This document shows positions 33,630 through 42,382 of a stretch of 64,000 bases of DNA, piece by piece. Within the stretch, counting starts at the first letter, position 1. Every line of letters begins with the position of its first letter. The DNA is from Actinotalea solisilvae (lineage in GTDB: Bacteria; Actinomycetota; Actinomycetes; Actinomycetales; Cellulomonadaceae). Location of the stretch: positions 186,001 through 250,000 of the forward strand of contig NZ_JADDKQ010000001.1 in assembly GCF_016464425.1 (NCBI RefSeq), given 5' to 3'. The notes beneath the pieces were generated by a model. The model did no database searches, had not been told where the DNA came from, and saw only the letters and a list, made by a program, of their open reading frames with translations. Position numbers and translations under genes: made by a program.

Positions 33630-34031
33630 ATGAAGACCACGGAGATGCTCGAGACCTACCCCGCAACCATCAACCTCGACCGGCAGCTATTCGCCCGAGT
33701 CATCGAGACGCTCGTCGCCTGCTCCCAGGCGTGCACCGCGTGCGCGGACGCGTGCCTGAGCGAGGAGATGGTCGCGGACCTGCGCAAGTGCATCCGGTCC
33801 AACCTCGACTGCGCCGACAGCTGCGCGACCACCGCCCGGATCCTGTCCCGGCACACCGGCTACGACGCCACCATCACGCGCGCCCACCTCGAGGCCTGCA
33901 TCGCGGCGTGCCGGGCCTGTGGTGACGAGTGCGAGCAGCACGCGGGCATGCACGAGCACTGCCGCGTCTGCGCCGAGGTGTGCCGGGACTGCGAGGCCGC
34001 CTGCGCCGAGCTCCTCGCGGCCATCCGCTGA
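33630..34031 (+). CDS. Four-helix-bundle copper storage protein (Csp-like)
   Basis: 133 residues with 16 cysteines on predicted helices in Cx3C, Cx2C and Cx6-type spacings: VACSQACTACADAC, NLDCADSC, EACIAACRACGDEC, CRVCAEVCRDCEAAC. This is the DUF326/Csp pattern, in which Cys line the core of a four-helix bundle and store many Cu(I). No signal peptide, so it is the cytosolic type. ATG 33630 follows CAGGAGG. Next to the strongest CopR-type boxes. Confidence 0.9.
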   Translation: MKTTEMLETYPATINLDRQLFARVIETLVACSQACTACADACLSEEMVADLRKCIRSNLDCADSCATTARILSRHTGYDATITRAHLEACIAACRACGDECEQHAGMHEHCRVCAEVCRDCEAACAELLAAIR

Positions 34032-34128
34032 GCGCGGTCACGCTGGTGCCGGCGGGCAGCCCGCCTGCAGCACCGCGTCAACCCGTCCAGAGCTCGAGCA
34101 GGTACCAGCGAGACGAGGAGGACCGACG

Positions 34129-34770
34129 ATGTCCACGCAGCGCGAGCACGACCACGAGTCGATGAAGGGACACCACGACGGTGAGGGCGCCCGCCGCGAC
34201 GGCCGGCACCATGGCGGTGAGCAGGGCCATCAGATGAAGGGCATGTACCTGCGCTTCGCCGCCATGATCCTCACCGCCATGGTGGTCATGTACTTCGTGA
34301 TGTTCGTCGGCTCGTGGGAGCTCGACCACGTCCGGTTCAGCCAGAGCCGCGTCTTCATGGCGGTCACCATGGGCGGCACCATGGGGCTGATCATGCTCGC
34401 CTGGATGCTGAACATGTACAAGAACGCCAAGGCTAACATCGCCGTCGTCGCCGTCAGCGTGCTGCTCCTCGCCGGCGGCGTCGTGCTGGACCGCAGCCAG
34501 GTCACGGTCGGTGACACCGCGTTCATGCGCGCGATGATCCCCCACCACTCCCTGGCGATCACACGCTCCGAGCGGGCACAGATCGACGACGTCCGGGTGT
34601 GCGAGCTCGCCGTCGAGATCATCAAGGCCCAGCAGCGGGAGATCGCCGAGATGGACTGGCTCATCCAGGACATCGAGCGCAACGGCATCGCCACGTCGCC
34701 GGCCGACGCCGACTCGCGTGCGGTCCCGGACTTCGAGGGCACCGCGCTCCGCTCGTGCCCGACCTCCTGA
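34129..34770 (+). CDS. Membrane DUF305 protein, copy 2
   Basis: 213 residues. His-rich cytosolic start (HDHESMKGHHDGEGARRDG, then RHHGG and GHQMKGM), three spans (about 38-58, 72-92, 97-115) and a C-terminal DUF305 domain with FMRAMIPHHSLAITRSE and QQREIAEMDWLI. Unlike the copy at 4975 it is held by spans and not a lipid. ATG 34129 follows GAGGAGGACC. About 100 bases after the copper-storage gene and likely co-expressed. Metal binding inferred. Confidence 0.85.
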   Translation: MSTQREHDHESMKGHHDGEGARRDGRHHGGEQGHQMKGMYLRFAAMILTAMVVMYFVMFVGSWELDHVRFSQSRVFMAVTMGGTMGLIMLAWMLNMYKNAKANIAVVAVSVLLLAGGVVLDRSQVTVGDTAFMRAMIPHHSLAITRSERAQIDDVRVCELAVEIIKAQQREIAEMDWLIQDIERNGIATSPADADSRAVPDFEGTALRSCPTS

Positions 34771-34839
34771 CCTGACCCACCGGGCGTCGAGGCGCTGCAC
34801 ACAGGGAATATCCGCCATGCGCCCACGGTTCGACAGTCA

Positions 34840-34858
34840 CATACCCCCTGGGGGTATG
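34840..34858. promoter_or_regulatory. CsoR operator before copB
   Basis: CATACCCC-CTG-GGGGTATG is a perfect inverted repeat, 28 bases before the copB ATG. Stronger symmetry than the site at 25024. Confidence 0.8.
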
Positions 34859-34886
34859 GTCGGATGACGGGTGGAGGAGAAGAGCC

Positions 34887-37172
34887 ATGAGCAACGCGCA
34901 CCAGGGCCACGGCGTGCACGGCGATCGGCAGGGTCAGGCGGGTCAGCGGCACGAGCCGTCCGTCGACGAGACGGATCCGCCGGCTCACGACCGCCACGGC
35001 GGGCACGACGCCGGCCAGATGGAGCACGAGGGCCACCACACGCCTGCGCATGTGGACGGGCACGATGCCGAGCACCGGCCCTCAGCCGGCGACCACGGCG
35101 GGCACGTGGGCGCGGACGGCGGGCACGGGGCGCACGGTGGGGGTCACGGTGGCGGTCACGGTGACCACGTCGCGCTGTTCCGGCGTCTGTTCTGGATCAA
35201 CCTGGCGCTGGCCGCGCCGACGGTCCTGCTCAGCGCGATGTTCGCCGACCTGCTCGGCTACACCCTTCCCGACGTCCCAGGGCTCACCTGGGTCGCGCCG
35301 ATCCTCGGCACGGTCATCTACCTGTGGGGCGGACGGCCGTTCCTCACCGGAGCGATCGCCGAGCTCCGGGCGCGCAAGCCCGGGATGATGCTGCTCATCG
35401 GCATGGCGATCACCGTGGCTTTCGTCGCCTCGTGGGGCGCGACCCTCGGGGTGCTCTCCCACGAGCTGGACTTCTGGTGGGAGCTCGCCCTGCTGGTCGT
35501 GATCATGCTGCTGGGCCACTGGCTGGAGATGCGGTCCCTGGCGCAGACCTCCTCCGCTCTGGACTCCCTCGCGGCGCTGCTGCCGGACGAGGCGGAGAAG
35601 GTCGAGGGCGACTCCGTCGTCCTGGTCCCGCCGTCCTCGCTCGTCCTGGGTGACGTCGTCGTCGTGCGCCCGGGTGGCCGGGTCCCGGCCGACGGGCAGG
35701 TCGTCGAGGGCGTCGCCGACGTCGACGAGTCGATGATCACCGGTGAGTCGCGGCCCGCGCGCCGGAAGGTCGGCGACCAGGTCGTCGCGGGGACCGTCTC
35801 GACCGACAGCGCCCTGCGGGTGAGGGTTGACGCCGTCGGTGAGTCGACCGTGCTGGCCGGGATCCAGCGCCTCGTCGCCGAGGCGCAGTCGTCGACGACG
35901 CGTGCGCAGCTGCTGGCCGACCGGGCCGCCGGGTGGCTCTTCTGGTTCGCCGTGGTCGCGGCAGTCGTCACGGTCGCGGTCTGGAGCGCCGTCGGCACAC
36001 CGGACTTCGCCGTCGTCCGGGCCATCACGGTCCTCGTCATCGCCTGCCCGCACGCCCTCGGGCTCGCCATCCCGCTCGTGGTGTCGATCTCCACCGAACG
36101 CGCTGCCCGCGGCGGCGTCCTGGTCAAGGACCGCGCCGCCCTGGAGCGGATGCGCGTGGTCGACACCGTCCTGTTCGACAAGACCGGGACGCTCACCAAG
36201 GGCGAGCCAGCCGTGCACGACGTCGCCACTACCGGGATGGGCGACGACGAGCTCCTTGCGCTCGCGGCCGCCGCGGAGGCCGACAGCGAGCACCCGCTGG
36301 CGCGTGCCATCACCGCTGCAGCACACAACCGGGGGCTCACCGTCCCCCGTGCCCAGGACTTCCGGGCCTCGACCGCGGTTGGCGTCTCCGCCACCGTGGA
36401 CGGACGCCGCGTCGCGGTCGGCGGCCCGAACCTCCTGGCGGAGCACGGGCTCGCTCCCCTGCCGGCGACCCAGCCCTGGTCCGACCGCGGGCAGATCGTG
36501 CTGCACGTGGTGGTCGACGGCCAGGTGGCCGGAGCGCTCGGGCTCGCCGACGAGGTGCGTCAGGAGTCCCGCGAGGCGGTCGACGCCCTGCACGCGCTCG
36601 GCATCCGCGTCGTGATGATCACCGGCGACGCCGAGCCGGTCGCCAGGGCCGTGGGGGCCGAGCTCGGCATCGACCAGGTGTTCGCGGGCGTCCGCCCGGA
36701 GGACAAGAGCAGCACAGTGGCTTCCCTGCAGGGGGCCGGCCGCATCGTGGCGATGGTGGGTGACGGAGTCAACGACGCACCCGCGCTCGCGCAGGCCGAC
36801 GTCGGCGTGGCCATCGGCGCCGGCACGGACGTGGCCATCGCCTCGGCCGGGGTCATCCTGGCCTCCGACGATCCTCGCTCCGTCCTATCCGTCATCCAGC
36901 TGTCCCGTGAGGGCTACCGGAAGATGAAGCAGAACCTCTGGTGGGCCGCTGGCTACAACATCGCCGCCGTGCCGCTCGCCGCCGGGGCCCTTGCGCCGGT
37001 CGGGTTCGTCCTGCCGATGGAGATCGGCGCGATCCTCATGTCCCTGTCCACCGTGGTGGTGGCCGCGAACGCCCAGCTCCTACGGCGTCTCGACCTGAGC
37101 CCGCAGGCCTCGACGGCCGCAGCACGCGGGGCTCGACGCGCCGAACCACGCACGGCAGTGCCGGCTGCCTGA
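34887..37172 (+). CDS. copB: CopB-type P1B-3 ATPase with His-rich N-terminus
   Basis: 761 residues, ATG 34887 after GAGGAG. The first about 95 residues hold some 30 histidines with Gly/Asp (GHVGADGGHGAHGGGHGGGH). The core has the CPH ion motif VIACPHALGLAIPL (about 388), FDKTGTLTKGEP (about 430), SEHPLARAI and MVGDGVNDAPALA. CPH marks the P1B-3 group, linked to Cu(II)/Cu(I) and Ag export. The N-terminus replaces HMA domains. Controlled from the CsoR palindrome upstream. Confidence 0.92.
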   Translation: MSNAHQGHGVHGDRQGQAGQRHEPSVDETDPPAHDRHGGHDAGQMEHEGHHTPAHVDGHDAEHRPSAGDHGGHVGADGGHGAHGGGHGGGHGDHVALFRRLFWINLALAAPTVLLSAMFADLLGYTLPDVPGLTWVAPILGTVIYLWGGRPFLTGAIAELRARKPGMMLLIGMAITVAFVASWGATLGVLSHELDFWWELALLVVIMLLGHWLEMRSLAQTSSALDSLAALLPDEAEKVEGDSVVLVPPSSLVLGDVVVVRPGGRVPADGQVVEGVADVDESMITGESRPARRKVGDQVVAGTVSTDSALRVRVDAVGESTVLAGIQRLVAEAQSSTTRAQLLADRAAGWLFWFAVVAAVVTVAVWSAVGTPDFAVVRAITVLVIACPHALGLAIPLVVSISTERAARGGVLVKDRAALERMRVVDTVLFDKTGTLTKGEPAVHDVATTGMGDDELLALAAAAEADSEHPLARAITAAAHNRGLTVPRAQDFRASTAVGVSATVDGRRVAVGGPNLLAEHGLAPLPATQPWSDRGQIVLHVVVDGQVAGALGLADEVRQESREAVDALHALGIRVVMITGDAEPVARAVGAELGIDQVFAGVRPEDKSSTVASLQGAGRIVAMVGDGVNDAPALAQADVGVAIGAGTDVAIASAGVILASDDPRSVLSVIQLSREGYRKMKQNLWWAAGYNIAAVPLAAGALAPVGFVLPMEIGAILMSLSTVVVAANAQLLRRLDLSPQASTAAARGARRAEPRTAVPAA

Positions 37173-37183
37173 GCGGACGGCCC

Positions 37184-37200
37184 CTTCATCGAATCTCTAT
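37184..37200 (+). promoter_or_regulatory. CopR-type box before cueP
   Basis: CTTCAT at 37184 and CTCTAT at 37195, 11 bases apart, 12 bases after the copB stop and 57 before the cueP ATG. Confidence 0.6.
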
Positions 37201-37256
37201 CGACGGCGGGACGTGGGACGGCGGAGTCGCGGACGACTGTGAGCGAGGATCTGCAC

Positions 37257-37805
37257 ATGCGTTCTCGACTCCGCCTTGCCGTCGCCGTCGTTGCCGCCAC
37301 CGCTGTACTCACCGGATGCTCCGCCACTCCGGATGACGACGTCCTCGCCGACCTCGGGCTCGACGGCCTGACCGGTCAGGAGATCGTCGAGCGTCTGGAC
37401 ACGTCGACGGACAGCCGGCCGTTGGACTTCACGGCCTCGGTGCGCGAGGACGAGGTGCTCGTCGGTGACGGCAGCAGAGAGGTGGCGGTCCCGCTCGAGG
37501 AGGGTCAGTTCTACGTGTCGATCGCCCCATACGTCGACACGACGCACGAGTGCTACTTGCACAGCCTCGCCACCTGCCAGGGTGAGCTGATCGAGGAACC
37601 GGTGGACGTGTGGATCACTGCGGCCGACGGCGAGGTCCTCGTGGACGAGAGCACGACCACCTACGCCAACGGGTTCGTAGGGTTTTGGCTCCCTGAGGGC
37701 ATCGAGGGCACGATCGAGATCTCGCAGGGCGACCTGGGCGGCACCGTGCCGTTCACCACCACCGAGGGCAGCCCGACCTGCGTGACCACCCTTCAGCTGG
37801 CCTGA
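37257..37805 (+). CDS. cueP: CueP-family copper-binding lipoprotein
   Basis: 182 residues. Lipoprotein signal VLTGCSATP. CueP signatures: the ECYLHSLATCQGEL segment with two Cys and one His, and the C-terminal GSPTCVTTLQLA with the third Cys. In Salmonella CueP is a periplasmic copper store that can reduce and hold copper; here lipidation would keep it at the outer membrane face. ATG 37257 follows GAGCGAGG; an earlier in-frame GTG exists. Last intact gene of module 1. Confidence 0.88.
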   Translation: MRSRLRLAVAVVAATAVLTGCSATPDDDVLADLGLDGLTGQEIVERLDTSTDSRPLDFTASVREDEVLVGDGSREVAVPLEEGQFYVSIAPYVDTTHECYLHSLATCQGELIEEPVDVWITAADGEVLVDESTTTYANGFVGFWLPEGIEGTIEISQGDLGGTVPFTTTEGSPTCVTTLQLA

Positions 37806-37859
37806 TCGTGGCGACACGGTCGTGGAGACCGTGGGGAGCGCGGCCAGTGGTGATGCTCA

Positions 37860-38086
37860 CGCGGGCTGTCGTCGACATGGCCAGGTCCGCGTGAGTCCTC
37901 GCGGCACACCCGTCCTGTACCCGATAGCCGGGTCGATGACGGCCGAGACGCCGCGGCTTGTGCCCGACGACGTCGTCCACAGAGCGGACGTTTTCGGTGA
38001 CGGTCCACCACGCCGGGTCTGCGTCATCGCCACCTGTATAGGAGCTCAGCAGCGTCTTGTCTATCCGGCACACGGAGGAGGCCACG
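37860..38086 (+). repeat. Right repeat copy 1: conserved upstream region
   Basis: Aligns by eye with 62850-63087. Shared runs include TGGTGATG, GTCATCGCCAC followed by TG(T/C)ATAGG, CTGAGCA/CTCAGCA, and the exact CACGGAGGAGGCCACGATG around the start codon. It likely carries the promoter and control sites of a gene that ends each module. Downstream the copy is cut short after 35 codons. Confidence 0.6.
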
Positions 38087-38191
38087 ATGAACAGCCGCGA
38101 CGCACTCGGCGCCGGTCGGCAACTCGCTGGGCCACGCTGGCCAGGTGCCCGCGAGCACAGCGCCCTAGGGCATGACGAACGGGTTCCGTGA
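38087..38191 (+). pseudogene. Truncated start of the module-end gene
   Basis: ATG 38087 after CACGGAGGAGGCCACG opens a frame of only 34 codons (MNSRDALGAGRQ...) ending in TGA at 38189. Only the ribosome site and the first codons resemble the gene at 63088 (M-D-D-R-D); the rest is unrelated and stops just before a decayed insertion sequence. It looks like the stump left by insertion and deletion. Confidence 0.4.
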
Positions 38192-38286
38192 CGCCTATCC
38201 AGAGACGTGCTGCCAGCGTCCGTCTTCGTCCAGGGCGTACGTTGGCTCCCCGTGAGGCTCCGCGGCATGCAGAAGGCCCGCTCCGC

Positions 38287-39244
38287 CTAGGTGTAGTGCC
38301 TCGTGACGTTCTTGACGCGGTCGATGGGTGAGGCGCCGCCGAGCGCAGTGTGTGTGCGGTGATGGTTGTAGGAGTGCAGCCAGATCGGCAAGGCTGCGGC
38401 GCGATCGTCTCCGGAGGCGAACGGGCGGGCGTAGGCCCACTCCTCGAGCAGAAGTGCGGTTGAACCGCTCGGCCTTGCGGTTGGTCTGGGGCCGGTATCG
38501 GCGGGTGAAAGTCGCGTCGGCGCCGATGTCGGCCAACGCGTCGCGCCAGGCGGCAGAACGGCGGTAGGCCATGGCATCGTCGGTCATCACGCGCTCGATC
38601 TGGGCGATGCCGTGGGCGGCGACCCAGGCCGCGGCCCTGCGCAGGAACCCCGCGCAGGTCTGAGCGCGTTCATCGGGGTCGATCTCGGCGTAGGCCAGGC
38701 GGGTGTGGTCGTCGATCGCGCAGTGCACATATTCGTAGCCCGCTCGGACGCCCTCGCGGGCTCGACAACGTTCCAGGCTGTCGCGGCCGTGAACCCGCCA
38801 ACCACCCCCGTCGCGCAGTCGGCCGATCTTCTTGACGTCGACATGGAGCAGCTCACCGGGCCGCGCTCGTTCGTAACGTCGGACCGGCTCACCGCTGGGC
38901 CTGTCCAGCCAGGCCAGCCGCGGCATCCCGTGGCAGACCAGCACCCGGTGGACGGTCAGGGCCGGCAACCCGACGATCCCTGCGATCCTGGCCGGCCCCA
39001 GGCGACGATCGCGTCGCATGGCAACGATCGTCGCCTCGAGCACCGGGTCAGTGCGGCTCGGCGAGCGATGGGGACGACTCGATGGGTCCCGCATCCCGGC
39101 GCTGCCCTCGGCTCGTTAGCGGCGCACCCACTTGTAGGCCGTCGCTCGGGAGACACCCATCTCGGCCGCTACGTGCGCCGCAGGACGACCCGCCAGGACC
39201 CGTTCGACCAGCTGCAGACGTGACCACGGCGACAACCGCGGCAT
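38287..39244 (-). pseudogene. IS481-type transposase, broken
   Basis: From ATG 39244 the HTH part reads MPRLSPWSRLQLVERVLAGR and ATAYKWVRR, then a TAA replaces the expected Tyr. The frame continues past the stop with a DDE integrase core: Asp in HCAIDDHTRLAYAE, Asp in RVMTDDAMAY, Glu in RKAERFN. Right after that a frameshift near 38480 moves the C-terminus (LLEEWAYARPFASGDD ... ASPIDRVKNVTRHYT) to another frame. At least two disabling changes, so it cannot transpose on its own. Confidence 0.8.
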
Positions 39245-39329
39245 AGCGTTGACCACGAGGACCTCCGGTCTCGAAGCGATGGCGTCAGACACCACTCACT
39301 TCGCCCGGAGGTCCTCCCTCATGTCAACA
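38287..39329 (-). mobile_element. Decayed IS481-family insertion sequence
   Basis: The right end reads TGTTGACATGAGGGAGGACC on the minus strand from 39329, a typical IS481 terminus; the left end is near 38287, where the transposase stop codon meets GTGTAGTGCC. No target duplication could be matched. The 96 bases left of it (38192-38286) are not part of the element as I read it and hold no recognised gene. Confidence 0.65.
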
Positions 39330-39520
39330 ACGTCCGTGGGCACTACTGCTCGTGCGAGGCTGGTCGCGACGCTCGCGACACGTCGCGACCGACCCCGACC
39401 TGCGGTTGTTGTGGGCGTGGGCGGCGCCGGCTGGCGGAGCTCGGCTCGGCCCCGGGGGTGTTCATCTGTCGGTCGTGCGCGCTGTGGGCGTGGCGGCGGG
39501 CCTCGCGCCGCTGACGCCGG

Positions 39521-39925
39521 TCAGCCGGTCGGGATGACGTGGCAGACCCCGTCCTCGCCGCACGCCGAGGGGTCCAGGCTGGTGGCACGCTCGCGGAGCC
39601 GGTGGACCTCCGCGCGGGTCGCCTGCAGCTCGGCGATGCGCTGGTCGAGTGCGGCGACGTGCCGGTCCAGAAGGTCGGCGACGTGCTCGCACGGTCGGCC
39701 CTGGTCCTCGCGGACCTCGATGATCATGCGGATCTCGGCGAGGGTCAGCCCGGCCGACTGGGCGGCGCGCACGAAGCCGAGTCGCGCGAGCGCGGTCTCG
39801 TCGTAGTCGCGGTATCCCGACGCGGTCCGGGCAGGTCTGGGCAGCACGCCCGCTTGCTCGTAGAACCGCAGGGCCTTGGTGCTCAGCCCCGCCCGCTGCG
39901 CCAGCTCCCCGATCCGCATCCCCAC
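39521..39925 (-). CDS. merR: MerR-family mercury regulator
   Basis: 134 residues. N-terminal winged HTH MRIGELAQRAGLSTKALRFY, the long dimer helix, and metal-site cysteines: GRPCEHVADLL (Cys about 79) and the C-terminal SACGEDGVCHVI. That three-Cys layout suits Hg(II) or another soft metal. It diverges from merA with 50 bases between starts. MerR proteins bind the long spacer of the operator promoter and untwist it when metal binds. Confidence 0.85.
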   Translation of the reverse strand: MGMRIGELAQRAGLSTKALRFYEQAGVLPRPARTASGYRDYDETALARLGFVRAAQSAGLTLAEIRMIIEVREDQGRPCEHVADLLDRHVAALDQRIAELQATRAEVHRLRERATSLDPSACGEDGVCHVIPTG

Positions 39926-39936
39926 ACGCTACGGCC

Positions 39937-39968
39937 TTGACCTTGACCCGCGCTGGAACGTCTACGTT
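39937..39968 (+). promoter_or_regulatory. MerR-type operator-promoter of merA
   Basis: TTGACC (39937-39942) and TACGTT (39963-39968) are 20 bases apart, the long spacing MerR proteins need. The merA ATG begins seven bases after the -10, so the mRNA is likely leaderless. The same layout recurs at 60313-60344. Confidence 0.7.
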
Positions 39969-39975
39969 CCCGCGC

Positions 39976-41349
39976 ATGGACACCACCTGGGACCTCGTCG
40001 TGGTCGGCAGCGGGGGCGCGGCGATGGCCGCCGGGATCGAGGCCCGCTCACGCGGCAAGTCGGTCCTCCTCGTCGAGCACGCGGCGCTGGGCGGGACGTG
40101 CCTGAACGTCGGGTGCGTCCCGAGCAAGACCCTGCTCGCGGCCGCCGGGCGCCGGCACGACGCGCTGGCCAGCCCATTCCCCGCCATCGCGACCAGCGCC
40201 GCGGGTGTCGACCTGCCCGCGCTGATGGCGCAGAAGCAGGACCTGGTCGACCGGCTCCGGCAATCCAAGTACGTCGACGTCGCCGCCGCGCACGGCATGG
40301 CCGTCCGAACCGGGCACGCTCGGTTCCTCGACGAGCACACGCTCGAGGTCGAAGGCCAGGCCGTCACCGCCGGCGCCTACGTCATCGCGACCGGGGCCAC
40401 GGCGCACATCCCGGACCTGCCCGGCATGGCCACGGCCGACCCGCTGACCAGCACCACCGCGATGGACCTGCACGCCCTGCCCGCGTCGCTGGTCGTCCTC
40501 GGCGGCGGCGACGTCGGCCTGGAGCAGGCCCAGCTTTGGGCACACCTCGGGGTCCGCGTCACCCTCGTCGGCCGCCTCGCCCCCCACGCCGAGCCGGAGG
40601 CCGCGGACGTGCTCCGGGCCGTGTTCGCCGCCGACGGCATCACCGTGGTCGAGGAACGAGCCGTCGAGGTCGAGCGGAGCGCCGACGGGGACGTGCTGGT
40701 GCGGACCGAGCACGGCGCCGAGGTCAGCGGGCAGCGACTGCTGGTCGCGGCCGGCCGGCACGCGAACACCGACGGCCTCGGCCTCGACGCCGCCGGCGTC
40801 GTCACCGGCGCCCGCGGCTCCATCACCGTCGACGAGCACCAGCGCACCAGCAACCCGCGGGTCTTCGCCGCCGGTGACGTGTCCGGCGCCCCCCAGCACG
40901 TCTACGTCGCCGCCCAGACCGGCCACGCCGCCGCCGGCGGCGCGCTCGGCGAGCCCCGAGCCGTCGACTACCGCGCCCTGCCCGCCGTGACGTTCACGAC
41001 CCCACAGCTCGCATCCGCCGGCCTCACCGAGGCCCAGGCCCTCGCCGCCGGGCACGACTGCGACTGCCGTGTCCTCCAGGCCCACGACATCCCCCGAGCC
41101 CTCGCCAACCACGACCCCCACGGGGTCCTCAAGATCGTCATCGACGCCCGCACCCGCAAGGTCCTCGGAGTGCACGCCGCCCTGGACGGCGCCGGCGACG
41201 TGATCCTCGCCGCGACCTACGCCATCAAGCACGGCCTCACCGTCGACGACCTCGCCGACACCTGGGCGCCCTACCTGACCATGGGCGAGGCGCTGCGAAT
41301 CTGCGCCGGCCTGTTCCGCACCGACAAGCCCACGAGCTGCTGCGCATGA
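39976..41349 (+). CDS. merA: Mercuric reductase without HMA domain
   Basis: 457 residues. FAD site LVVVGSGGAAMAAGIEA, redox-active pair GGTCLNVGCVPSKTL (Cys42/Cys47), NADPH site VVLGGGDVGLEQAQLW, and the C-terminal Cys pair TSCCA (455-456) that hands Hg(II) to the active site. It reduces Hg(II) to Hg(0) with NADPH in the cytosol. The N-terminal HMA domain of many MerA proteins is missing, as in other actinobacterial forms. ATG 39976 fits the leaderless promoter. The stop overlaps the start of a MerT-like frame. Confidence 0.93.
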   Translation: MDTTWDLVVVGSGGAAMAAGIEARSRGKSVLLVEHAALGGTCLNVGCVPSKTLLAAAGRRHDALASPFPAIATSAAGVDLPALMAQKQDLVDRLRQSKYVDVAAAHGMAVRTGHARFLDEHTLEVEGQAVTAGAYVIATGATAHIPDLPGMATADPLTSTTAMDLHALPASLVVLGGGDVGLEQAQLWAHLGVRVTLVGRLAPHAEPEAADVLRAVFAADGITVVEERAVEVERSADGDVLVRTEHGAEVSGQRLLVAAGRHANTDGLGLDAAGVVTGARGSITVDEHQRTSNPRVFAAGDVSGAPQHVYVAAQTGHAAAGGALGEPRAVDYRALPAVTFTTPQLASAGLTEAQALAAGHDCDCRVLQAHDIPRALANHDPHGVLKIVIDARTRKVLGVHAALDGAGDVILAATYAIKHGLTVDDLADTWAPYLTMGEALRICAGLFRTDKPTSCCA

Positions 41350-41674
41350 CCAGCAACCCCACAAGGCGGCCCGAACCGCGGCACCTGGTGGCTCGCGCTG
41401 GCCGCCATCCCCGTCCTCTGCTGCGTCGGACCCGCCGCCCTGGCCGCCCTCGCGGCCGGCGGCGGACTCACCGCCGCCAGCGCCGCCACCGGCCACAACA
41501 GACTCACGGCCATCGGCGCGCTGCTGACCGCCATCGCCCTGGCTGTACTCCTACGCCGCGCGCGACGGCGACGACACCGGACGACCTCGCCCACGCCCAC
41601 GCCGAACAGCAACGCTGCGACGCAGATAGGTGGGGCCAGATCAGACCGTCACACTGGGGCCGCTTCGGGTTGAC
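41346..41674 (+). pseudogene. MerT-like mercury transporter, frameshifted
   Basis: ATG 41346 overlaps the merA stop and opens MTSNPT, but the membrane part lies in the frame two bases off: GTWWLALAAIPVLCCVGPAA, then LAALAAGGGLTAASAATG, a second span and RRARRRRHR. CCVGP in the first span is the MerT-type Cys pair. No start codon exists in that frame before the span, so a one- or two-base indel near 41362-41370 has disabled the gene, unless it is a sequencing error. The intact counterpart is at 61193. Confidence 0.6.
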
Positions 41675-41865
41675 ACAGCCACGCGATCACCGCCGAGGTG
41701 TATCGCCACCCGATCGCACCTGTGCGCTCTGGTCACATGGCAGCGATGGACCTGCTGGTCGCGTCGGGCCGGCCCAAACCGGAACGCTGAGGCTGCGGCG
41801 ACGACCGCCTGCACGTCTTTCCCCCGATGACCGGGACGATGACGGATTGCGGCAGGCGCGGAGTG

Positions 41866-41926
41866 TCATCGGTTCGGCTATCGGCTCTGACGAGCGTGGA
41901 GCGCCTCGCCCAAGGAGGTGGTCCCG
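41866..41926 (+). repeat. Left repeat copy 2, upstream of the second xis-like gene
   Basis: Diverged copy of 36-93: GTCATCGG, GCTATCGG, CGAGCGT and AAGGAGGTGGTCCCG in the same order and nearly the same spacing. The 190 bases before it (41675-41865) hold no recognised gene. Confidence 0.6.
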
Positions 41927-42382
41927 ATGGCCAGCACCAGTCCCCTTCGCCTGATCTCAACGAGCACTGAGCCCAAGCGACGGCGCGTCCGGGAGGTGGA
42001 GCAGCCGGTGATCAACATCACACTGCAGGCCGACGAGCGCCGGGTCTTCAACGTGGCCGAGGCAGCGGCCGTCCTCGGGATCGGACGCAGCATGCTCTAC
42101 CAGTTGATCGCCGCCGGAGAGATCCGCACCATCCACATCGGACGCCTCTGCAGGGTGCCGGTCGAGGCGATCGATGAGTTTCTCGCAGCGTGCCCCTCGA
42201 CTCCCCGTCGACCGCTGGACCGACAGGCCGCGGGCCCTGCGAGTGCCACCCGGGCCGGAGCTCGAACTCGACCGCCCACTGGCCTCCAGACGCAGAGACC
42301 ACCGGTATGCAGGCGCGCCTTCGTTGCGCCGACGCGCGGAGCAATGCAAACATCGCCATATGACGATGCCACCGATGGTTAG
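41927..42382 (+). CDS. Excisionase-family helix-turn-helix protein, copy 2
   Basis: 151 residues. The first about 90 match the protein at 94 at most positions, including FNVAEAAAVLGIGRSMLYQL and IRTIHIGRLCRVP; the ribosome site is identical. The extra 50-residue tail (from about 95, Arg/Ala/Thr-rich) looks like read-through into new sequence beyond the duplicated part. Its 3' end overlaps the ArsR control region and start. Confidence 0.75.
   Translation: MASTSPLRLISTSTEPKRRRVREVEQPVINITLQADERRVFNVAEAAAVLGIGRSMLYQLIAAGEIRTIHIGRLCRVPVEAIDEFLAACPSTPRRPLDRQAAGPASATRAGARTRPPTGLQTQRPPVCRRAFVAPTRGAMQTSPYDDATDG
42351..42368. promoter_or_regulatory. ArsR-type operator
   Basis: CATCGCCATATGACGATG has CATCG/CGATG arms around an AT-rich centre, overlapping the possible start codons (42360, 42366) of the ArsR gene. 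Likely autorepression site. Confidence 0.45.
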
